Of a stretch of 11,518 nt of DNA, positions 1-5,367 are shown piece after piece. Position 1 is the first letter of the stretch. Every line of letters begins with the position of its first letter. Under the pieces are notes generated by a model, which worked only from the letters and a program-made list of their open reading frames with translations, was not told where the DNA came from and did no database searches. This DNA comes from CAMDTE01 sp034679985 (GTDB lineage: Bacteria; Bacteroidota; Bacteroidia; Flavobacteriales; Schleiferiaceae), in the NCBI GenBank assembly GCA_034679985.1, contig JAXITR010000050.1, forward strand, positions 1 through 11,518, given 5' to 3'. The position numbers and the translations under genes are program-made.

Positions 1-10
1 CCCGCGGGAT

Positions 11-37
11 CCCCATTTTCCCCATTTTCCCCATTTC
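11..37. repeat. 9-bp tandem repeat, about three copies
   Basis: The unit CCCCATTTT occurs head to tail at 11-19 and 20-28, with a third copy at 29-37 that ends in C instead of T. It lies in the non-coding leader upstream of ccoG. Its role is unknown; it may be a simple slippage repeat. The array is directly visible and no function is claimed. Confidence 0.7.
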
Positions 38-43
38 CGATTT

Positions 44-67
44 CGAATTTTTCCGGTAAAAAATTCG
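44..67. other. AT-rich inverted repeat upstream of ccoG
   Basis: CGAATTTTT (44-52) and its exact reverse complement AAAAATTCG (59-67) flank a 6-base loop CCGGTA. The perfect 9-bp stem lies 34 bases before the ccoG start. It could be a weak transcript hairpin between an upstream cco gene and ccoG, or an operator. No clear U-tract follows on either strand, so I do not call it a terminator. Confidence 0.5.
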
Positions 68-101
68 CTCCCTCCTTCTGCCAACCTTACTTCCACCAGC
101 C

Positions 102-1511
102 ATGTCCACCCCCACATCGGACAACCGAGAAGCCTTCCGCGACTCCATCGGCACCATCTCTGAAGACGGCAAACGCCTGCACCTCCACCCCAAAAGGGCC
201 ACCGGCAAATTCACCACTTGGCGCCGTAGGGTGAGCTACGTTCTTTTAGCCTTCCTTTTTGCCGGTCCGTGGATGCGCATTGGGGACATGCCCCTGCTCC
301 AATTGGACGTACTTCACCGACGTTTCATTCTTTTGGGTCAGGTCTTTTGGCCGCAAGATTTCCACTTGCTGGTGATCCTCATGCTGCTCTCCGTCCTGGC
401 CGTTGCCTTGTTCACCATTGCCTTGGGGCGCCTGTTTTGCGGCTGGATCTGTCCGCAAACCATCTTCATGGAACACGTTTTTCGTCGGATTGAATACTGG
501 ATCGACGGGGACCGCAACGCGCAAATCAAGTTGCAAAACCAAAAGTGGGACGCGGAGAAAATCCGCAAGCGTTTGCTTAAAAACACATTGTTTGCGCTGG
601 TTTCCTTTGCCATATCGAACACCTTCTTGATGTACTTGATTGGAACCGACGCCTGGTTGCAGTTGCTAGAGGAAGGACCCGCGAAGCACACCGGGGGATT
701 TGCCGCCATCGTGATCTTTACGGGCGTCTTCTTTTTTGTATTTGCGTGGTTTCGCGAGCAAGTGTGCTTGATTGTTTGCCCGTACGGACGGCTGCAAGGC
801 GTCTTGTTGGACCGCAATTCCCTAGTCATTGCCTACGACCGCGTGCGCGGTGAAGATCGGGCTCCGGTGCGCAAAGGCGAAGACCGCGCCGCCGCGGGCA
901 AAGGAGACTGCGTAGATTGCGGACTGTGCGTTCAGGTCTGCCCCACCGGCATCGACATCCGCAACGGCACCCAACTGGAGTGCATCAACTGCACGGCGTG
1001 CATAGACGTGTGCGACGAAGTTATGGTCAAAACACACCAAGACCCCGGACTCATTCGGTTTGCGTCCGAGGCTAACATTGCTGAGAAAAAACCGTTCACG
1101 TACACCCCGCGCCTCAAGGCATACTCCGTGCTCTTTTTGGCATTGAGCGTCTTGATGGTAGCATTGCTCTTCCTGCGCTTGGAGGTGGAGGCCACCGTTT
1201 TGCGCGCGCCCGGCCAAACCTTCCAGGTGCACGACACCGCCTACACCAACCTCTACACCTACAAATTGATCAACAAATCCGGGCGCGAAGGGGTTTTGAG
1301 CATGGCCTTGCCCCCCGGTGCACCCGGAGCAATCCAATGGATTGGACCGTCGGTTCAAAAAGCAGACGCCAAAGGCATGACCAAGGGCTCCTTTTTTCTG
1401 TGGCTGTCCAAAAAAGACGTTCACGGTTCCAAAAACAAAGTGAATCTGGTGGTTTTCCTGGACGGCGTGGAAGTGGACCGGATTCGCACGCAATTTTACG
1501 GCCCTCGCTGA
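102..1511 (+). CDS. ccoG: Cytochrome c oxidase accessory protein CcoG (FixG/RdxA family)
   Basis: CcoG is an inner-membrane iron-sulfur protein needed to assemble cbb3-type cytochrome oxidase; in studied members it acts in copper reduction and delivery to the CuB centre. The 469-aa length is normal. Visible order: a cytosolic N-terminus; hydrophobic segments near residues 44-60, 87-107, 160-184 and 199-217; the CGWICPQ motif (C113, C117); CPYGRLQ (C226); then two ferredoxin-type clusters, C270/C273/C276 with C280 and C294/C297/C300 with C304. A last membrane helix near 342-362 leads to a beta-rich, Ig-like C-terminal domain. The Arg/Lys-rich stretch with two GEDRA units just before the clusters resembles the Bacteroidota form of the family. 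The ATG at 102 has no Shine-Dalgarno sequence. The stop overlaps the next start (TGATG), which suggests translational coupling. The family assignment is secure; the oxidase genes themselves are not in the window. Confidence 0.95.
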   Translation: MSTPTSDNREAFRDSIGTISEDGKRLHLHPKRATGKFTTWRRRVSYVLLAFLFAGPWMRIGDMPLLQLDVLHRRFILLGQVFWPQDFHLLVILMLLSVLAVALFTIALGRLFCGWICPQTIFMEHVFRRIEYWIDGDRNAQIKLQNQKWDAEKIRKRLLKNTLFALVSFAISNTFLMYLIGTDAWLQLLEEGPAKHTGGFAAIVIFTGVFFFVFAWFREQVCLIVCPYGRLQGVLLDRNSLVIAYDRVRGEDRAPVRKGEDRAAAGKGDCVDCGLCVQVCPTGIDIRNGTQLECINCTACIDVCDEVMVKTHQDPGLIRFASEANIAEKKPFTYTPRLKAYSVLFLALSVLMVALLFLRLEVEATVLRAPGQTFQVHDTAYTNLYTYKLINKSGREGVLSMALPPGAPGAIQWIGPSVQKADAKGMTKGSFFLWLSKKDVHGSKNKVNLVVFLDGVEVDRIRTQFYGPR

Positions 1512-2338
1512 TGGAACCGATGGTGACACAAATCAACGGTTCGTCCGCATGGGTGGCCGGGGGTCTTCTGGGTCTTTCTGCCGCGGTTCATTGCCTGGGC
1601 ATGTGCGGCCCCTTGGTGATTGCAATGGGCAAGACGCGCTCCAACTGGACGGCTTTGGCGGCCTACCACGGCGCCCGTACGGGATCCTACCTGCTGTTGG
1701 GGCTGGTGGTGATGACCTTCGCGCCCATGGCCACCGGTCAGCGGTGGCTCAGCATTCTATCCGGCGTATTCTTGTTGGCCACGGCCTGGCAAGAGCAGTT
1801 TTCGGAGCCGGCGTGTTGCACCACCCAGAAAACGCCCTGGCACCAACGATTGCTGCGGTGGCGCTTGTGGTCTTTGAAAAACACCTCCGGCGTGCTGAAT
1901 GCATCGGTACTGGGTGGGTTGAACGGATTGTTGCCCTGTGGAATGGTCTATGCGGCTTTGGCAGCCTCATCCGCCTTTGGCGGCTGGACCGGTGGAGTGC
2001 AGTTTTTGGTGGGCTTTGGTGCCGCTACGGCCTTGCCCCTCATTGCTTTGCAGGCACTGGGCAAACACCTTCCCACGCACTGGATGCGTCGCTGGAAAAC
2101 CGCCAGCGCGGTGCTGGGTGCTGCGATGGGTCTGTGGTTTATTTTGCGCGGTGCGGGTTTGGGCGTACCGTTCTTGAGTCCTACCGACGGTTCGTTGCGG
2201 TTGGAGTCCCATGCCCCTAAACCTTCTGAGGTGGCGGCAACGGAAAACCTCACAAACCACCCCACCGGCCACCCCAAAACAGTTCCATTGAATCCAAGTC
2301 CTAAAGAAAAACCAGGTGCCTGCTGCACCAAAGAATAG
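1511..2338 (+). CDS. TauE/SafE-like (COG2836-type) membrane protein, probable cbb3 oxidase/metal-handling partner
   Basis: A 275-aa polytopic membrane protein. The reading frame stays open upstream to 1337, inside ccoG, but the ATG at 1511, fused to the ccoG stop as TGATG, gives the family's N-terminus; ATG 1520 is a second option. Two signature motifs are visible: HCLGMCGP (residues 27-34) in the first helix and LPCGMVY (141-147) in a later helix, as in the family annotated 'sulfite exporter TauE/SafE' and in DsbD-like transporters. Hydrophobic segments lie near 13-38, 47-70, 79-93, 130-153, 160-182 and 197-214. Cys pairs stand at 102-103 in a loop and at 271-272 at the very C-terminus, both followed by Thr. 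The roughly 60-residue polar Pro-rich tail is unusual. Placement behind ccoG suggests a role in cbb3 oxidase maturation, perhaps copper or thiol handling, more than sulfite export. The family is clear; the function is inferred. Confidence 0.85.
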   Translation: MEPMVTQINGSSAWVAGGLLGLSAAVHCLGMCGPLVIAMGKTRSNWTALAAYHGARTGSYLLLGLVVMTFAPMATGQRWLSILSGVFLLATAWQEQFSEPACCTTQKTPWHQRLLRWRLWSLKNTSGVLNASVLGGLNGLLPCGMVYAALAASSAFGGWTGGVQFLVGFGAATALPLIALQALGKHLPTHWMRRWKTASAVLGAAMGLWFILRGAGLGVPFLSPTDGSLRLESHAPKPSEVAATENLTNHPTGHPKTVPLNPSPKEKPGACCTKE

Positions 2339-2420
2339 ATCAGCGAAGGAATGAATTCCATCTTGACATGCTCTTTGGGCCTATTTAATGCCGAACTTTG
2401 TTCCTATCAATAATCCCACA
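2339..2420 (+). promoter_or_regulatory. Intergenic stretch with weak promoter-like elements
   Basis: This 82-base gap separates the TauE/SafE-like gene from the next start. It holds a short dyad GGAAT-GA-ATTCC (2348-2359), a TTGACA (2363-2368) and GAACTTTG (2393-2400), which differs from the Bacteroidota -7 consensus TAnnTTTG only at its first base. The spacing between the TTG and that box is about 27 bases, longer than the usual 19-21. A start of transcription here would favour the ATG at 2421 over the one at 2388. The evidence is weak and the gene may simply be read through from ccoG. Confidence 0.2.
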
Positions 2421-2933
2421 ATGGACGCTACACACCTGCACCTCCTGGTCACCCACGGATTGATCTTTTTGGCCCCTGTGGCTGCGGTTTTGCTCCTTTG
2501 GGGCAGCAACCCACTCCAAAAGCAAATGCGTCGGGCCGGTTACATTTTTGCGTTGTTGGCCGCCGCCGGTGGCTGGGCCGCCCACTTCAGCGGTGAAGAA
2601 GCCGAAGAGCGCATTGAATCCCTTCCCTGGGCAGAAGAATCCTACATTCACGAACACGAAGAAGTTGCGGAAGTAACGCATTTGTGGGTGATGGCCCTGA
2701 GTGCGGGCGCTTTGGCCGGTTTGTTTTTGGGCGAACACGAGCGCTGGGGCAAACCCCTCCGATGGACCGTGGTCTTCTTGGCCGCAATGACCTCGTTTGC
2801 CGGCGCGTACACCGCCAATTTCGGAGGTAAAATTCGCCACACTGAAATTCGGACCGACGTCGGGCCCGCAAATGCCCTACCCGACCCAACCCACGGAGAT
2901 GCGCACGAGAAGGACGATCACTCCGAACACTGA
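2421..2933 (+). CDS. His-rich four-helix membrane protein (DUF2231-like), function unknown
   Basis: A 170-aa membrane protein from ATG 2421. An in-frame ATG at 2388 would add 11 polar residues; I prefer 2421 because the N-terminus MDATHLHLL then fits relatives I recall from Bacteroidota. Predicted helices lie near 7-27, 38-56, 86-104 and 113-131. Histidines H5, H7 and H12 sit in the first helix, H55 at the end of the second, H78 and H80 in an acidic loop (residues 59-86), H87 at the third helix and H140 in GGKIRHTEI after the fourth. The C-terminal tail is polar and His/Asp-rich. His placement near helix ends suggests heme b or metal binding, but this is inference. It follows the cbb3 assembly genes and lies 11 bases before the methyltransferase gene, so it may link to respiration. 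No enzyme motif is visible. Confidence 0.75.
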   Translation: MDATHLHLLVTHGLIFLAPVAAVLLLWGSNPLQKQMRRAGYIFALLAAAGGWAAHFSGEEAEERIESLPWAEESYIHEHEEVAEVTHLWVMALSAGALAGLFLGEHERWGKPLRWTVVFLAAMTSFAGAYTANFGGKIRHTEIRTDVGPANALPDPTHGDAHEKDDHSEH

Positions 2934-2944
2934 GCAACCTCGCC

Positions 2945-3544
2945 ATGGCCCACACCTCCCCTTGGGACGACCGCTATTCCTCTCCGGAATTCATCTACGG
3001 GACGCATCCCAACGCCTTTTTAGCAGAGCAATTAGCATCCTTAGCGCCGGGCAAGGCCCTATTTGTCTTTGAAGGCGAAGGACGAAACGCGGTTCATGCC
3101 GCCCAATTGGGTTGGCAAGTGGACTGTTTTGACGGCAGTGCGGTAGCCCGCAGTAAGGCCCTGGGCTGGGCGGCCCACCACGGGGTAGCGTTGAACTACA
3201 CTACGGCCTTACTGGAGGACTTTACGTTTCCCGTTGCGGAATACAACTTGGTGGTTTTGGTGTTTGCCCACCTGCCACCCGCACTGCGCCCAGGCTTGCA
3301 CCGGAATTGCATGCACGCCCTCAAACCGGGCGGCACCTTGCTGTTGGAGGGCTTTCGGCCGGAACAACTGCCCCTGACGAGCGGAGGTCCCAAGGATGCC
3401 GCTTGGCTGTACACCCGCGAACTGTTGTTGGAGGACTTTGCCGAAATGCAATCGTTGGACGTTTCCGAAGCAAATCCCCGGTTGGACGAAGGCCCGTTGC
3501 ATCAAGGACCTGCAGCTACCGTCCGCGTAGTGGGCATTCGCTGA
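2945..3544 (+). CDS. Class I SAM-dependent methyltransferase (TehB-like)
   Basis: A 199-aa soluble protein with a Rossmann-type methyltransferase core. Motif I is ALFVFEGEGRNAVHAA (residues 38-53), close to the TehB-type GxGRNA signature but with Phe-Glu where most relatives have an Asp-Leu-Gly-Cys stretch. The strand-2 acid follows in VDCFDGS (59-65; D63 best placed). Motif IV/post-IV lies around YNLVVLVFAHLP (100-111), and ALKPGGTLLLEGF (125-137) is the usual motif after helix E. An N-terminal WDDRY (7-11) is typical of TehB/UbiE-like small methyltransferases. There is no signal peptide, so it acts in the cytoplasm. The substrate cannot be read from sequence; members methylate thiols, tellurite, small acids or quinones. 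It starts 11 bases after the previous gene and is probably co-transcribed with it. Confidence 0.85.
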   Translation: MAHTSPWDDRYSSPEFIYGTHPNAFLAEQLASLAPGKALFVFEGEGRNAVHAAQLGWQVDCFDGSAVARSKALGWAAHHGVALNYTTALLEDFTFPVAEYNLVVLVFAHLPPALRPGLHRNCMHALKPGGTLLLEGFRPEQLPLTSGGPKDAAWLYTRELLLEDFAEMQSLDVSEANPRLDEGPLHQGPAATVRVVGIR

Positions 3545-3620
3545 ACTCGCTACCCTACCGGTAAAACTACCCGGCACCTACCCCATCGCCGTTGTGCCCA
3601 TCCCGCTTCAAAAAAAACAC
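3545..3620 (+). other. Short intergenic gap with an imperfect hairpin
   Basis: CCGGTA (3558-3563) pairs with TACCCGG (3568-3574) across an AAAC loop, leaving one bulged C. This is a small hairpin just after the methyltransferase stop with no T-tract, so at most a weak attenuator. It includes the palindrome TACCGGTA (3556-3563), which recurs at 4339-4346. I see no -7 box before the next gene, which is therefore probably read through from upstream. Confidence 0.25.
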
Positions 3621-4274
3621 ATGCCCCAACCCATCACCATCGAGGTATTTTCCGACATCGCCTGTCCCTTCTGCTACATTGGGAAACACCGTTTGGAGGA
3701 AGCACTGGCCCAACGCACGGATCTTCAGGCTGAGGTCCTCTGGCGAACCTTTATTTTGGACCCGGACGTAGACGAGTCTGCCCTGGGACAGCCGTCGCTT
3801 CCGCATTTGGCGCAAAAAAAGGGCTGGACTTTGGAACAAGCACACGAAATTGTTCGCGGCGTAACCGAACAAGGTGCGGGTGCGGGAATTGACTTTCGGT
3901 TCGATCGGGCATTGGTGGTAGACACCCAGGATGCCCACCGTCTGCTGCACTGGGCAGGCACCCTGGGCAAGGCCAACGAACTCAAGGAGATCTTGTTTCG
4001 GGCCCATTTTACCGACGGCCTGGACTTGGTGGACTTGAACGTTTTGGCCGACTTGGCGGGTTCCGTAGGTTTGGACGCCCAAGAAGCGCGCGCCGTTCTG
4101 GAAACGGGCCAGTACGCAGACGACGCCCTCGCGGACCTCAAATTAGCCGACCGCTTCAACATCCACGGCGTGCCATTTTTTGTGTTCAACCGGCAATTTT
4201 CCGTTTCCGGGGCCCAGCCGGTTTCTGTGTTTTTACGGGCCTTGGAGCAAGCATCCTCAGAAGCAAATCTGTAG
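3621..4274 (+). CDS. DsbA-family oxidoreductase, FrnE type
   Basis: A 217-aa thioredoxin-fold protein with a large helical insert, the layout of the FrnE branch of the DsbA family. The redox motif CPFC lies at residues 15-18 inside VFSDIACPFCYIGKHRLE (FrnE proteins usually read CPWC). The cis-proline loop is GVPFFVF (183-189; P185) near the C-terminus, followed by FSVSGAQP. There is no signal peptide, so it is a cytoplasmic thiol-disulfide oxidoreductase or isomerase; the partner is unknown. The frame is open from a GTG at 3594, but ATG 3621 puts the first beta strand at the N-terminus as in the family. It is followed by a 99-base gap with its own regulatory elements, so it is probably the last gene of the upstream transcription unit. 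A link to the sulfur genes beyond is possible but not shown. Confidence 0.9.
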   Translation: MPQPITIEVFSDIACPFCYIGKHRLEEALAQRTDLQAEVLWRTFILDPDVDESALGQPSLPHLAQKKGWTLEQAHEIVRGVTEQGAGAGIDFRFDRALVVDTQDAHRLLHWAGTLGKANELKEILFRAHFTDGLDLVDLNVLADLAGSVGLDAQEARAVLETGQYADDALADLKLADRFNIHGVPFFVFNRQFSVSGAQPVSVFLRALEQASSEANL

Positions 4275-4308
4275 TCGCAGCACATAAATCAAACCGCAGG
4301 GAGTTTTT

Positions 4309-4324
4309 TGTGACACGAGTCACC
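4309..4324 (+). promoter_or_regulatory. Candidate Crp/Fnr-family operator
   Basis: TGTGA (4309-4313), six bases, then TCAC (4320-4323) and C. It matches the classical Crp-type half-sites TGTGA-N6-TCACA at every base but the last. It also forms the exact dyad GTGAC-ACGA-GTCAC (4310-4323), preceded by a run of six T. The centre is between 4316 and 4317, about 40-42 bases before the start point expected from the -7 box at 4345-4352; that is the class II activator position. No regulator gene is in the window. Confidence 0.5.
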
Positions 4325-4344
4325 CAACATGGGTTGCTTACCGG

Positions 4345-4352
4345 TATTTTTG
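4345..4352 (+). promoter_or_regulatory. Bacteroidota-type -7 promoter box for the sulfur operon
   Basis: TATTTTTG is a full match to TAnnTTTG, the -7 element of the Bacteroidota primary sigma factor. It lies 21 bases before the ATG at 4374. At the normal 19-21-base distance upstream there is no TTG-type -33 element, which fits a promoter that needs an activator at the Crp/Fnr-like dyad. The box overlaps the palindrome TACCGGTA (4339-4346). Confidence 0.5.
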
Positions 4353-4373
4353 GTAATAATTAATTGCTGCCCC

Positions 4374-4934
4374 ATGATTGATTTTATCCTCAACCCTTGG
4401 CCCTGGTGGTTTTCCGGAGCTTTAATCGCCGGGGTGATGTTTACTCTGAATTTTTTTGGAAAAGCTTTTGGGATTTCCTCCAATTTGCGCACCGTTTGTG
4501 CGGCCCTTTTGCGTCCCAAAGCCAAGTTTTTTGATTTCGAATGGCGGAAGGAGCTGTGGAACTTGGTTTTTTTAGGCGGTTCCGTAGTGGGTGGTTTTGT
4601 TGCCTACCAGTACCTAACGGCACCTGGAACCGATGCGGTAAAAATAGCTACTGCCACCGTTCAAGATTTGCAAACCTTAGGTTTTACGGCACCGGAAGGA
4701 ATGCAACCGAACGAGCTGTTTGGCCCCGAAGGATGGAGCAACCCTCGTTCCTGGGCACTCCTGGTGATCGGGGGTTTTCTAGTAGGTTTTGGAACGCGGT
4801 ATGCCGGCGGCTGCACCTCCGGGCACGCCATCAGCGGGCTTTCCAATCTTCAGCTACCGTCATTGATTGCGGTGATTGGCTTTTTTGCGGGCGGTTTGTT
4901 GGTTACCCATTTTGTTTTTCCCCTGATTTTCTAA
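4374..4934 (+). CDS. YeeE/YedE-family membrane protein, N-terminal half-type (probable thiosulfate/sulfur transporter subunit)
   Basis: A 186-aa membrane protein of the YeeE/YedE (TsuA, DUF395) family. The frame opens at ATG 4329, but ATG 4374 gives the family N-terminus (FILNPWPWWFSG, residues 4-15) and lies after the -7 box, so I choose it. Helices are visible near 12-30, 61-81, 127-142 and 163-184. The conserved cysteine motif is GGCTSGH (145-151; C147), and C42 lies in SSNLRTVCAA. In full-length TsuA, which imports thiosulfate, cysteines of this kind pass the substrate through the pore. Here the fold is split over two genes, a common Bacteroidota arrangement, and the second half follows 12 bases later. 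Residues 83-120 form a soluble loop. The family call is firm; thiosulfate as substrate is inferred from the family and the SoxB/TsdA-like neighbours. Confidence 0.9.
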   Translation: MIDFILNPWPWWFSGALIAGVMFTLNFFGKAFGISSNLRTVCAALLRPKAKFFDFEWRKELWNLVFLGGSVVGGFVAYQYLTAPGTDAVKIATATVQDLQTLGFTAPEGMQPNELFGPEGWSNPRSWALLVIGGFLVGFGTRYAGGCTSGHAISGLSNLQLPSLIAVIGFFAGGLLVTHFVFPLIF

Positions 4935-4946
4935 GGCATTAGGACC

Positions 4947-5360
4947 ATGAAATTTGTAAAATTCCTCTTATTGGGCGTGTTTTTTGGCATCATCATGGCT
5001 AAATCAGAAGCCATGTCGTGGTTTCGGATCCAAGAAATGTTTCGATTCCAAGCATTCCACATGTACGGCATCATTGGCACGGCCGTAGTACTGGGCGTTG
5101 TCGGAGTTGCCTTGATCAAGCGCTTCAAGGTGAAAGACATCAACGGAAATATCATCCAATACGCAGACAAAGAACCGGGTTGGATCAAGGGTATTGTGGG
5201 CGGTAGCATCTTTGGAATGGGCTGGGCCATTACCGGTGCCTGCCCCGGCCCCATCATGGTCAACTTAGGCTACGGATACTGGCCTTTTGCCGTGGTGTTT
5301 GTGAGCGCCGTTTTGGGTACGTACGTATACGGACTTTTGCGCGACAAATTGCCCCATTGA
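4947..5360 (+). CDS. YeeE/YedE-family membrane protein, C-terminal half-type (DUF6691-like)
   Basis: A 137-aa partner of the preceding gene, with four predicted helices near residues 4-18, 38-57, 80-98 and 110-131. It carries the second signature of the family, GACPGP (97-102; C99), after the glycine-rich GGSIFGMGWAITG stretch. A polar loop with Lys/Asp/Asn (58-78) links helices two and three. The two half-proteins together carry both conserved cysteine motifs of a full-length transporter and probably form a heterodimer in the inner membrane. The gene starts 12 bases after its partner stops and ends 7 bases before the cytochrome gene, so it is clearly within one operon. The substrate is inferred to be thiosulfate or a related sulfane-sulfur anion. 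Confidence 0.88.
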   Translation: MKFVKFLLLGVFFGIIMAKSEAMSWFRIQEMFRFQAFHMYGIIGTAVVLGVVGVALIKRFKVKDINGNIIQYADKEPGWIKGIVGGSIFGMGWAITGACPGPIMVNLGYGYWPFAVVFVSAVLGTYVYGLLRDKLPH

Positions 5361-5367
5361 TTCCATC

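Noticed and set aside
11..37. Possible start of a CRISPR or larger repeat array
   Set aside because: The units are 9 bases, contiguous and without spacers.
822..1529. 235-codon reverse-strand frame opposite ccoG
   Set aside because: It mirrors the ferredoxin-cluster region of ccoG and shows no family motif; ccoG is certain.
1511..2338. Sulfite exporter function feeding the downstream sulfur operon
   Set aside because: The HCLGMCGP and LPCG motifs and the overlap with ccoG point to oxidase maturation; the sulfur operon is a separate unit about 2 kb away.
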